This document shows positions 1 through 7,144 of a stretch of 37,372 nt of DNA, one piece after another. The translations under genes and the position numbers were made by a program. Each line of letters starts with the position of its first letter. Position 1 is the first letter of the stretch. This stretch comes from SXOA01 sp051004015 (lineage in GTDB: Bacteria > Planctomycetota > Planctomycetia > Pirellulales > Pirellulaceae), in assembly GCA_051004015.1 (NCBI GenBank), contig JBPCKT010000031.1, positions 1 through 37,372 of the forward strand. Direction: 5' to 3'. The notes beneath the pieces are model-generated. The model made no database searches. It saw only the letters and a list, made by a program, of their open reading frames with translations, and was not told where the DNA came from.

Positions 1-79
1 GGCCAATCCCTCCGCTAGCACCAGACCGAGGCTCCACGGCATCCCAGCCGCGACTCACAACCCCGTGCTCGACGGAAGA

Positions 80-1894
80 TCATACCGATTCACGACTTCT
101 AACGCAAAATCGGTGCGTAGGCCGTGATCTGGCCACCGAGACCGTCGGCGTCGCTGCGGCTATGTAGTTGTTGCCGGGTTGAGGTGCGGAGATTTCCAGG
201 ATCGACGTCTTGGTGAGGTCCACATTCTTGAGAAACTTTAGTTGATCTTTGTCGAGATCCGCGCCGATCCCAAGACTAGATGCTGGAGGGTTTGCGCCAT
301 TCAGACCACCGAAACGATTATCGTTGGACCGCTTGCGATTGACGAATACCCCGCCCTCCTCTTGCTGAATATCATTGGGATCGAAGGTATCGCTGCGGAC
401 GATACCCGGTGGATCGTAGCGATGATCGGGGTCAAATGCCGCCACGTACACAGTCGCGTCTCGGCTCTTGGGAACAGCTACAAGCGTGACAACAAGATTC
501 ACCTTGTTGAAAATCGTTCTATCGGGGGTTTCCGTTGTCAGGGGAGGCCCCTTCTTTTTCACTGTTTTGGGTTTGTCGGCCTCTGGAAAAACCCGGTAGA
601 AGTTCCGATCGCCGGCAGGCGCTTCAAACTTTTGACCGGCAGCACCTGCTTCCCATTGGACCGAAGCGATTTTCGCCACTTCACGGTCTTTGGATTTCGC
701 CTGGACAAACGAGACAATGTCGTAAAATATTACAAACTTGATGTCCCAGTATCCCGGGCCTGGATGCGCTTCAGTCGAGAAGGGAGCTGACGCGGTGGCA
801 AATATCTCCCAGTCCGCCGACGGATTCTCATAAGGACGCTTGAGCCAGGCGACGGCCATTACGTCGTCAATAATTGACGTCGGAATCTCCGGTCGCCATC
901 GCAAATCCTCTTCGGCCCAGAGCATGTCCTCATACGGGGCGAGAGCCCAATCCGTTTGCCCGTTTTCATTTTCGAATAACCGATCAACCCAGAATTCCAG
1001 CGGTTTTTCTCCCGCGTCCCCGTCGTGAAATTTCATGTCCGCCGATCCGATCCCAACCTGGTAGGGGACAGGCCCCTGATTGGGGTTGGGATAAGCCAGG
1101 ACATTGACACGGAGCAATTCTCCAGGTTCCAAAAGAGTATCTACAAGGGCATCGATCTCAATGACAACTTCACTAACGCCCGGCGCGAATGTGACCGAAC
1201 TGAGCGACTAGCTGGCAGAATAGTCCGTCGAGTTTACCGTGCTCGCCGAATCGATGCCAAGGTAAACCTGGAGCGATGCATCGTTTTGGCTACGGGTGAC
1301 ACGAAACTGATTGGTCGCGCCTTCGAGAACTTGCGTTTCGTTTCCGCTTCCGCTTCCCGGAGATCCCGCCAGAATCGAGACATAGGTCGGGGGCGTCGCA
1401 GCAATCGTCACGATTGCAGTTCCCTGCATAATTGAGAAGCCACTACTGGGGCTCGACAATACTACTCGAAAGGACTCATCGAATTCCGTGACAGTGTCAT
1501 AAAGGATCGGAATTTGAATCGTCTCGGAATTATGTCCGGGACCGAGGCTAACCGTACCCGAAAGCGCTTCGTAATCGGAACCCGCGGTCGCGGTGTCACC
1601 GGGACCGGACAACGCCGCCCAGGAAACCTGACCGCCGGAACCGTCCCAGCTCTGCAAGCTAATTGCGAAATCGGCGTAGATGGTAGTTTGAGCGTTTGGC
1701 GGTTCCGCAACGGACGTGTTCATTGCGCCTACGATGAAATACCCCGCGAGCATGTGCCTGCCTTCAAGGCATTCAAGCAGCGGAAGAAAGTTGCGGTCGA
1801 GGCAGGGATGCCTCCGGCGGAGGCGAGCCTGATAAACCTGCGGAGCCCGGTTGGTGGAAAACAGAGGCATCCACGAGTATCGATTGGAAATCAT
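80..1894 (-). pseudogene. Calx-beta surface protein, interrupted by one in-frame stop
   Basis: One reading frame of 605 codons runs from an ATG at 1894 to a stop at 80. A single TAG at 1208-1210 breaks it, with no change of frame. The N-terminus is Arg-rich and carries LLECLEGRHMLA, a LEPR-XLL-like motif typical of planctomycete surface proteins. A Calx-beta domain follows at about residues 52-165. A second one starts near residue 170 and is cut after DYSAS; the codons past the stop (SSVTFAPG, then LLEPGELLRV) continue that same domain. The last ~280 codons are unrecognised and hydrophilic. Calx-beta domains bind calcium and usually serve in adhesion or matrix proteins. As read, only a 228-residue product would be made. 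A pseudogene, a sequencing error or readthrough are all possible. The domain calls are from motif reading. Confidence 0.72.
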
Positions 1895-2021
1895 ACTGCG
1901 TCCCTAGAGTTCTGAGTTGAGACTAATCCATTTCCGTGCAGGAGGAATCCCCCGCATCGACGCGGCTCATTGTAGGCGGGTTTTGGCGAAAGTCAAGGAT
2001 TTTCGATGGCATTAGCGGTCA

Positions 2022-2083
2022 CTAACTCGAATCGCCAGCGAGGGAAACGCCACGTACCGCCCTCGCTGGCGCTTCGGGTTAGT
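2022..2083. repeat. 23-bp imperfect inverted repeat (REP-like hairpin)
   Basis: The arms at 2022-2044 and 2061-2083 are reverse complements over 23 bases with two mismatches, around a 16-base loop. The arm core CCAGCGAGGG and the outer CGGGTTAG resemble a hairpin repeat that I recall as common between genes in planctomycetes; that family link is from memory. No T-run follows, so it is not a classical intrinsic terminator. It sits between the divergent Calx-beta and GNAT genes. Confidence 0.7.
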
Positions 2084-2108
2084 ATTGAGATGCGATAAAC
2101 TGGCCTCC

Positions 2109-2585
2109 ATGCAAATCCTCCTCGCCAACCTTGAAGACCCGCGGCATCAGCAAGCCATCATCGGCTTGCTGGACATGTACTGCCGCGACGAATTCGGCTC
2201 TGGAAAACCTCTGCCGCAAGCGACTCGCGACAAGCTCATCGAGGGACTGAAAACAGCCCGAGGTATCTGCTTCCTGGCGGAAGAGCAGACATCAGCAGCT
2301 CCGGGCGAATTCATCGGCCTGGCTCTCTGCCTCCCCAGCTTTTCCTCTTTCCGCGCCCGTCCCATCTTGAACGTTCACGACCTCGTCGTGGCTCCCGGCC
2401 ATCGCGTCCAGGGAGTCGGCCAGGCCCTTCTGAAAGGTGTGGAAGAGGAAGCCCGCCGTCGCGGTTGTTGCAAGGTGACCCTGGAAGTTCGCGAGGACAA
2501 CGAGGTTGCCAAGGCTGCTTACTTGCGTGTTGGTTTCGTGCCCACCGCGCCCCAAACTCAGTTTTGGGCCAGAGAACTGGGGTAG
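2109..2585 (+). CDS. GNAT-family N-acetyltransferase
   Basis: The 158-residue protein has the single-domain GNAT layout. Motif A lies around HDLVVAPGHRVQGVGQALL, where the Q/R-x-x-G-x-G/A loop binds the pyrophosphate of acetyl-CoA. Motif B is around EVREDNEVAKAAYLRVGF, with the usual Asn-Ala-Tyr-Gly/Phe ending. Such enzymes transfer an acetyl group from acetyl-CoA to an amine on a small molecule or protein; the substrate cannot be read here. I start at the ATG rather than the upstream TTG at 2085, because the TTG codons overlap the end of the hairpin repeat. No good Shine-Dalgarno site precedes the ATG, so the start is moderately sure. The gene stands alone, 117 bp before the next gene. Confidence 0.85.
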   Translation: MQILLANLEDPRHQQAIIGLLDMYCRDEFGSGKPLPQATRDKLIEGLKTARGICFLAEEQTSAAPGEFIGLALCLPSFSSFRARPILNVHDLVVAPGHRVQGVGQALLKGVEEEARRRGCCKVTLEVREDNEVAKAAYLRVGFVPTAPQTQFWARELG

Positions 2586-2702
2586 CCTCCCCCACCGCTT
2601 CTGTTAATTGCCAGCGTATTGCCAGCATTTCTTGCTTGCTGCCGGAGCCAATCGGCTGTAGAGTAACCCCCGTCTTCCCCTTACAACTTGACGGGTGCTG
2701 CC

Positions 2703-3062
2703 ATGAAGATGACGGTCGGAACCAGCGACGGTGAGCTGGTGCGCGTGGCGCTATCGGGTCCGGTGACGCAACGAGAGTTGGCCCCCATGGTCGAGCCGTT
2801 GCAAGATCTGCTCGGCCCCAGTGCCTACGGCAAGCGGGTGACGCTGGACCTGAATGATGTCTCCTATCTCGACTCCAGCGGCGTCGGCTGGCTGCTCGCC
2901 TGTCACAAGCGGATGCGGCAGGCCGGCGGCAAGCTGGTGCTGCACTCCTACTCGCCCATCGTTTCCAACGTGCTCCGCGTGCTGAAGCTGGAGCGGGTTT
3001 TGGACCTGGCGGAGAACGCCCTCGCCGCCGAGAAGACCGCCCTGTTAGGGAGCAAAGCATGA
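2703..3062 (+). CDS. STAS-domain protein (anti-sigma factor antagonist type)
   Basis: The 119 residues form one STAS domain. The key segment is YLDSSGVGWLLA (residues 55-66). Ser58 or Ser59 in the D-S-S-G turn matches the serine phosphorylated in SpoIIAA/RsbV-type antagonists. In that scheme the unphosphorylated STAS protein captures an anti-sigma kinase and a PP2C phosphatase resets it. No anti-sigma kinase gene is adjacent. Instead the stop codon overlaps the start of a secretion-type ATPase gene (ATGA, 4 bases), so the two are probably translated together. That suggests the STAS protein may regulate the ATPase or its machine; this is inference. I chose the ATG over the TTG 15 bases upstream. 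A SpoIIE-type phosphatase occurs 13 kb away in the same window. Confidence 0.86.
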   Translation: MKMTVGTSDGELVRVALSGPVTQRELAPMVEPLQDLLGPSAYGKRVTLDLNDVSYLDSSGVGWLLACHKRMRQAGGKLVLHSYSPIVSNVLRVLKLERVLDLAENALAAEKTALLGSKA

Positions 3063-4291
3063 GCACGGCCGAAGTCATCGATTTTCAGGCCATTTCGCTG
3101 GCTGAGCTGGAACCCTCGCAAGCTGTCGGACTCCTGGTCGAGCAGGCTGCCGAATTGCAGGCCAGCGACATTTTTCTCCTCAGTGACGAGACCGGTCTGC
3201 GCGTCGCCATCCGCCGCATGGGCCATCTGGAGACGCTCGCCACGGTCTCTCGAGAGCAGGGCCGCTATCTCATTTCCTATCTCAAGGCCCAAGCCGGCAT
3301 GGACATTGCCGACCGCCGCCGTCCGCAGGAAGGGCGCTGGATCTTTGAGCGCGAAGCGGGGCGGATCGATCTCCGCCTCAACATCATTCCCACGCTGCAC
3401 GGCGAAGACCTGGCGGCCCGCATCTTGGACCGCAAGCTCGGTCTGCGCACGCTCGACTCGCTCGGCCTGACGCGCTCCGATCATCAGAAGCTCGCGTCGC
3501 TCCTATCCAGCCCCAGCGGGCTCATTCTCGTGACCGGCCCCACCGGCACCGGCAAGACCACCACGCTCTACGCCTGCCTCCAGCACCTCAACAATGGCTC
3601 GCGGAAGATCAACACCCTCGAAGATCCGGTCGAGTACCAGCTTCCCGGCATCCGCCAGTCCGAGGTGAAGCCGCGGCTGTCGGTGGATTTTCCGGAGATG
3701 CTCCGCAACGTGCTGCGGCAGGCGCCGGACGTCATCATGGTGGGCGAAATACGGGACGAAGAAACCGCCGCCACCGCGGTGCGAGCCGCCAATAGCGGAC
3801 ACCTCGTTCTGGCTACACTGCACGCCCCCGTCGCCGCCGGTGCGGTGCAAAGCATGAGGGCCCTCAATAGCCACCCTTACTTCCTTGCTAGTTGTCTCCT
3901 CGGTGTCGTGGCTCAGCGGCTGGTGCGGAAGCTCTGCCCGAACTGCCGCACGGCTTATGACATCAGCGAATCCCCGGACACGTTCGCCGAGGTGCAGGGT
4001 TTGCTCGAGCCTGGCCTGGGGACCTTCATCTACGGCCCCAGCGGCTGCGACCAATGCCGCAACCAGGGATACAAGGGGCAGGTCGGCGTCTTCGAGCTGA
4101 TGACCTTCAACCGCGAGCTGCGGCAGATGGTCCTGGGCAGCACGCCGATGGAAGACCTCCAGAAGCAGGCGATTGCCAGCGGCATGCTCGAATTCCGCCG
4201 GGCCGCGATGCTGAAAATCGCCCAGGGACTGACCAGCACGGAAGAAGTCCTCCGCGAGCTTCCCGCTGAGTATTTGGGGCTGGAGATGTAG
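3059..4291 (+). CDS. GspE/PilB-type secretion or pilus assembly ATPase, short form
   Basis: The protein has 410 residues. It contains an N2E-like domain (about 25-125), Walker A GPTGTGKTTT at 160-169, an Asp box near LEDPVEYQ, Walker B around DVIMVGEIRDEETA at 224-237, and a C4 zinc site (Cys293, Cys296, Cys330, Cys333). The zinc site points to the GspE/PilB group rather than PilT. These hexameric ATPases power pseudopilus or pilus assembly at the inner membrane. At 410 residues it is shorter than typical GspE/PilB (about 500-570) and lacks the N1E domain that docks to GspL or PilM. The usual ASDIH motif reads ASDIF. No GspD, F or G gene is nearby. It is translationally coupled to the STAS gene before it, so a non-standard role or partner is plausible. 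Confidence 0.9.
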   Translation: MSTAEVIDFQAISLAELEPSQAVGLLVEQAAELQASDIFLLSDETGLRVAIRRMGHLETLATVSREQGRYLISYLKAQAGMDIADRRRPQEGRWIFEREAGRIDLRLNIIPTLHGEDLAARILDRKLGLRTLDSLGLTRSDHQKLASLLSSPSGLILVTGPTGTGKTTTLYACLQHLNNGSRKINTLEDPVEYQLPGIRQSEVKPRLSVDFPEMLRNVLRQAPDVIMVGEIRDEETAATAVRAANSGHLVLATLHAPVAAGAVQSMRALNSHPYFLASCLLGVVAQRLVRKLCPNCRTAYDISESPDTFAEVQGLLEPGLGTFIYGPSGCDQCRNQGYKGQVGVFELMTFNRELRQMVLGSTPMEDLQKQAIASGMLEFRRAAMLKIAQGLTSTEEVLRELPAEYLGLEM

Positions 4292-4341
4292 GCTGCGTGT
4301 TAGGTTATACTTAACTGGGAACCACCGCCGGGAGCGCTGCC

Positions 4342-4566
4342 TTGATATCAATTCGTTTTCCTGACCGAGCCACCGAAAAACGAGCCCTCGCGTTTTTGCT
4401 GGGCCGATTCTCTGGCCGCGTGCTGAAAACGGGGGAGCATGTGGTCCCCGAAGCTGCCTTGGAAGCGCTGGCAGACCAGGGAATAGCCTTTTCCGTCTTA
4501 GGGAAGACCACGTATGAGCAGCAAATGGCGGCGCTACGAGGTGCTGCTTCCGCTCCGGTTCAATGA
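4342..4566 (+). CDS. Small conserved unknown protein, first gene of an overlapping pair
   Basis: A 74-residue protein starts at TTG, with GGGAG about 7 bases upstream; no ATG is available in frame. It begins ISIRFPDRATEKRALAFL and has an alternating charged and hydrophobic pattern, suggesting a small alpha/beta fold. There is no signal peptide, membrane segment or metal motif. Its last 53 bases overlap the next gene in a different frame, a layout that normally means co-translation. From memory, similar small proteins occur beside the same partner in other planctomycetes, but no function is known to me. The arrangement resembles toxin-antitoxin pairs, though neither protein carries a known toxin motif. 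Confidence 0.62.
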   Translation: MISIRFPDRATEKRALAFLLGRFSGRVLKTGEHVVPEAALEALADQGIAFSVLGKTTYEQQMAALRGAASAPVQ

Positions 4567-4834
4567 CGGCAAAGAAGTGCCCGGTGACTGGATTGCGGAA
4601 GCTGTCCTGGAGGTCGTTGAGCATTTTGGTGCGGCAAGCCATGAGACGCAGCGAGTCGAAGGCCATTGGCGTCACAGCGGTGTCGTCTATCGTGATGACT
4701 TGGTGCGGATTGTCGTCGATGTTCCCAATCTGGCAAAGAACCGCAAGTGGATGGCCCAGTTCAAGACGCGATGGAAACTCAAACTCGACCAGCTCGAACT
4801 GTGGATGGTCAGCTACTTGATTGATGTTGAGTAG
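4514..4834 (+). CDS. Small conserved unknown protein, second gene of an overlapping pair
   Basis: This 106-residue protein has an ATG start with GGGAAG 7 bases upstream, inside the preceding gene. It begins KWRRYEVLLPLRFNDGKEVP and ends ELWMVSYLIDVE, with DDLVRIVVDVP in the middle. The strand-helix-strand rhythm suggests a compact alpha/beta protein rich in Trp and charged residues, probably cytoplasmic. I recall similar unnamed proteins in several bacterial phyla, always short and unannotated. It is followed 33 bases later by the acyl-CoA synthetase gene, so the three may share a transcript. No catalytic motif is visible, and a role as toxin, antitoxin or DNA/RNA-binding protein is open. Confidence 0.75.
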   Translation: MSSKWRRYEVLLPLRFNDGKEVPGDWIAEAVLEVVEHFGAASHETQRVEGHWRHSGVVYRDDLVRIVVDVPNLAKNRKWMAQFKTRWKLKLDQLELWMVSYLIDVE

Positions 4835-4867
4835 TCCGCGCAGGCACTTGACAGGAGTTTCGAGTCG

Positions 4868-6550
4868 ATGCCCCGTCATGACGAAGACGCAACCCCCTGG
4901 GTCGACGGCCTGACCATCGGCCAGGTTCTTCAGGAAACCGCCCGCCGTCACGGCGACCGTGACGCACTTGCCTTCCCGCACACGGGAACCTTCCGCTCGT
5001 GGACCCAGTTCGCCAGCGACGTGAACGCAGCCGCCCGCGGCCTGCTCGCGCTCGGCATCCAGAAGGGGGAGCACGTTGCCATCTGGGCGACGAATGTGCC
5101 GGAATGGGTGACGCTGCAATATGCCACTGCTTCCATCGGCGCGGTGCTCGTCAACATCAACCCGGCCTATCGCCCGCACGAGCTCAAGTACGTCCTCAAG
5201 CAGAGCGACTCCGTCGCCCTGTTCCTGGTCGACAAGTTCAAGACCTCCGACTACTTCGCCATGCTGGCCGAAGTCTGCCCGGAAATCGCCGCGGCCAGAA
5301 GTGGCGAAGTCCGCGCTGCCGATTATCCCAAACTGCGGCGCATCATTACGGTGAAGGGGGAGCCGCCGGCGGGCTTGCTCACCTGGCAACAGATGCTGGA
5401 GATGGGGAAGAGCGTGCCGCAGTCGCGGGTTGACACAATCGCCGCCACGCTTCAGCCCAACGAGCCCATCAACATTCAGTACACCTCCGGCACCACCGGC
5501 TTTCCCAAGGCGGCGATGCTCAGTCATCGCAACCTGCTGCTCAACGCCTACTACATCGGGCTCTGCCAGGACTTCACCGAAGTGGACCGGCTTTGCATTC
5601 CGGTGCCGTTCTACCATTGCTTTGGCTGCGTGCTGGGGACGCTGGCCTGCGGCGTGTTTGGCATGGCGATGATTGTGCCGGCCGAATATTTCCAGCCGAC
5701 CGCCACTTTGGAGGCCATCGAGAAATACATAGCGACGGCCCTGTACGGCGTCCCCACGATGTACATCGCCCAGCTTCAGGACCCGTCTTTCGCCGGCCGT
5801 GATTTCTCGTCCCTGCGCACCGGCATCATGAGTGGCGCACCCTGCCCCATCGAAATCATGCGGCAAGTGGTGGACAAGTTCCACGCCAAAGAAATCACCA
5901 TCGCTTACGGCCAGACGGAAGCCTCTCCCGTCATCACGCAAACGCGCTGCCAGGACCCCATTGAGCTCCGCGTCGAAACCGTCGGCCGTCCGCTGCCGCG
6001 AGTGGAAGTCAAGATCGTCGACACGGCCACCGGCGCCGAACTTCCCAATAACCAGCAGGGGGAATTCTGCACCCGCGGCCACGTCGTCATGCTCGGCTAC
6101 TACGGCAACCCAGACGCCACCTCCGCGGCGATCGACAAAGACGGCTGGCTGCACACCGGCGACCTGGCGGTCCGCCTCCCTAGCGGCTATTTCAAAATCA
6201 CCGGCCGGCTCAAGGACATGGTCATCCGCGGCGGCGAAAACATTTATCCCCGCGAGGTCGAGGAGTTCCTCTTCACCCACCCGGCCGTCGAGCAAGCCGC
6301 CGTGTTCGGCATCCCCGATCCCAAATACGGCGAAGAACTGGCCGCCTGGATCAAGCTCAAAGCCGGCCATCAAACCACCGCCGATGAGCTCCGCGACTTC
6401 TGCAAAAAACAGCTCGCCCATTTCAAAGTCCCCCGCCACATCAAATTCGTCGACGCCTTCCCCCAAACCGTCACCGGCAAGATCCAGAAGTTCAAGATGC
6501 GCGACCAGATGAAAGAAGAGCTCGGCCTGGCAGAACAGCAGACGGCCTAA
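4868..6550 (+). CDS. AMP-forming acyl-CoA synthetase (fatty-acid--CoA ligase type)
   Basis: The 560-residue protein belongs to the ANL adenylate-forming superfamily. It activates a carboxylic acid with ATP to an acyl-AMP and then forms the CoA thioester. The P-loop motif YTSGTTGFPK is at residues 205-214. The A8 hinge region reads GRLKDMVIRGGENIYPREVEE, and the adenylation lysine is Lys538 in TVTGKIQK near the C-terminus. The length is typical. The GGENIYPREVEEF hinge fits the FadD-like and medium-chain synthetases rather than NRPS domains; the chain length preference cannot be read. The start ATG is preceded by AGGAG about 12 bases upstream. A transposase remnant begins right after the stop codon. 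Confidence 0.93.
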   Translation: MPRHDEDATPWVDGLTIGQVLQETARRHGDRDALAFPHTGTFRSWTQFASDVNAAARGLLALGIQKGEHVAIWATNVPEWVTLQYATASIGAVLVNINPAYRPHELKYVLKQSDSVALFLVDKFKTSDYFAMLAEVCPEIAAARSGEVRAADYPKLRRIITVKGEPPAGLLTWQQMLEMGKSVPQSRVDTIAATLQPNEPINIQYTSGTTGFPKAAMLSHRNLLLNAYYIGLCQDFTEVDRLCIPVPFYHCFGCVLGTLACGVFGMAMIVPAEYFQPTATLEAIEKYIATALYGVPTMYIAQLQDPSFAGRDFSSLRTGIMSGAPCPIEIMRQVVDKFHAKEITIAYGQTEASPVITQTRCQDPIELRVETVGRPLPRVEVKIVDTATGAELPNNQQGEFCTRGHVVMLGYYGNPDATSAAIDKDGWLHTGDLAVRLPSGYFKITGRLKDMVIRGGENIYPREVEEFLFTHPAVEQAAVFGIPDPKYGEELAAWIKLKAGHQTTADELRDFCKKQLAHFKVPRHIKFVDAFPQTVTGKIQKFKMRDQMKEELGLAEQQTA

Positions 6551-6567
6551 TGGTGGAGTAGGCTTGA

Positions 6568-6996
6568 ATCTCTCCTTCTCTTATTCACCGAAAAATCGGG
6601 GATTTCAAGTCCTTCACCGCGCGGAAAATCATCGTTCATTTGACCGAGCGAAACGTCGAGATGCTGCTGCGGCAGCTCAAGTACAACAAAACCCGGCACA
6701 AGGACGACCGCGAATTTCAGGTCTGGCAGGAAGGGAGCCACCCGCAGCAGATTCAGAATGCCGACATCATGCGGCAGAAGCTGGAGTACGCCCACAACAA
6801 TCCGGTCGAACGCGGGTTTGTCGCCAGGCCGGAGCACTGGCTCTACTCCAGTGCGGCCAACTACGCGGGACTGCCTGGGATTTCTCCGGTGGAGCCGGAT
6901 TGGTTTGAGGATTGGATGAAAGTCCTCGTTCCCACGCTCAGCGTGGGAACGCCAGTCTTCGACGCTCTGCGTCCAATAGATGTCGCAAATCTCTAA
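6568..6996 (+). pseudogene. REP-associated tyrosine transposase (RAYT, IS200-like), 5'-truncated
   Basis: The frame reads IGDFKSFTARKIIVHLTE, then VWQEGSHPQQI, then KLEYAHNNPVERGFVARPEHW and LYSSAANYAG. These are the conserved C-terminal blocks of RAYT/Y1 transposases. The likely catalytic tyrosine is in LEYAHNNP. The N-terminal half, including the HUH (His-hydrophobic-His) metal site, is missing: the frame closes at a TGA at 6565, only 17 bases after the acyl-CoA synthetase stop. No convincing start exists except a TTG at 6640. The last ~20 codons lie inside the first REP hairpin. It is most likely a dead remnant. RAYTs mobilise or propagate REP hairpins, and such hairpins are present directly downstream. 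Confidence 0.82.
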
Positions 6997-7060
6997 CGGG
7001 TTGCATCGTCGAACGCCGCGGAGCGGCAAAGCCGTGTGTTCCCACGCGAAGCGTGGGAAC
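6928..7060. repeat. Paired inverted REP element (BIME-like) beside the RAYT remnant
   Basis: Two REP units face each other. Unit one has a 10-bp stem with loop TCA (6928-6950, GTTCCCACGC arms), then 10 bases, then a 5-bp stem GACGC-TCT-GCGTC (6961-6973). Unit two mirrors it: a 5-bp stem GCCGC-GGA-GCGGC (7015-7027), 10 bases, then a 10-bp stem with loop GAA (7038-7060). The 41 bases between the units (6974-7014) are unpaired. The identical 10-base spacers and mirrored order are the signature of a bacterial interspersed mosaic element. The hairpins lie between the RAYT remnant and the FHA-sigma54 regulator gene. Confidence 0.85.
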
Positions 7061-7144
7061 AAGGACAAACGCTGTGCCGTACCAACTGCGGGCTGCTATA
7101 TTGTCATCCGGCGGCCGCAGGGACCAACAGAGGCAATCAATTCG

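Noticed and set aside
3503..6466. Open frame of 987 codons on the minus strand
   Set aside because: It is antisense to the secretion ATPase, the small pair and the acyl-CoA synthetase, which all have clear families. GC-rich codon bias on the plus strand explains the open frame.
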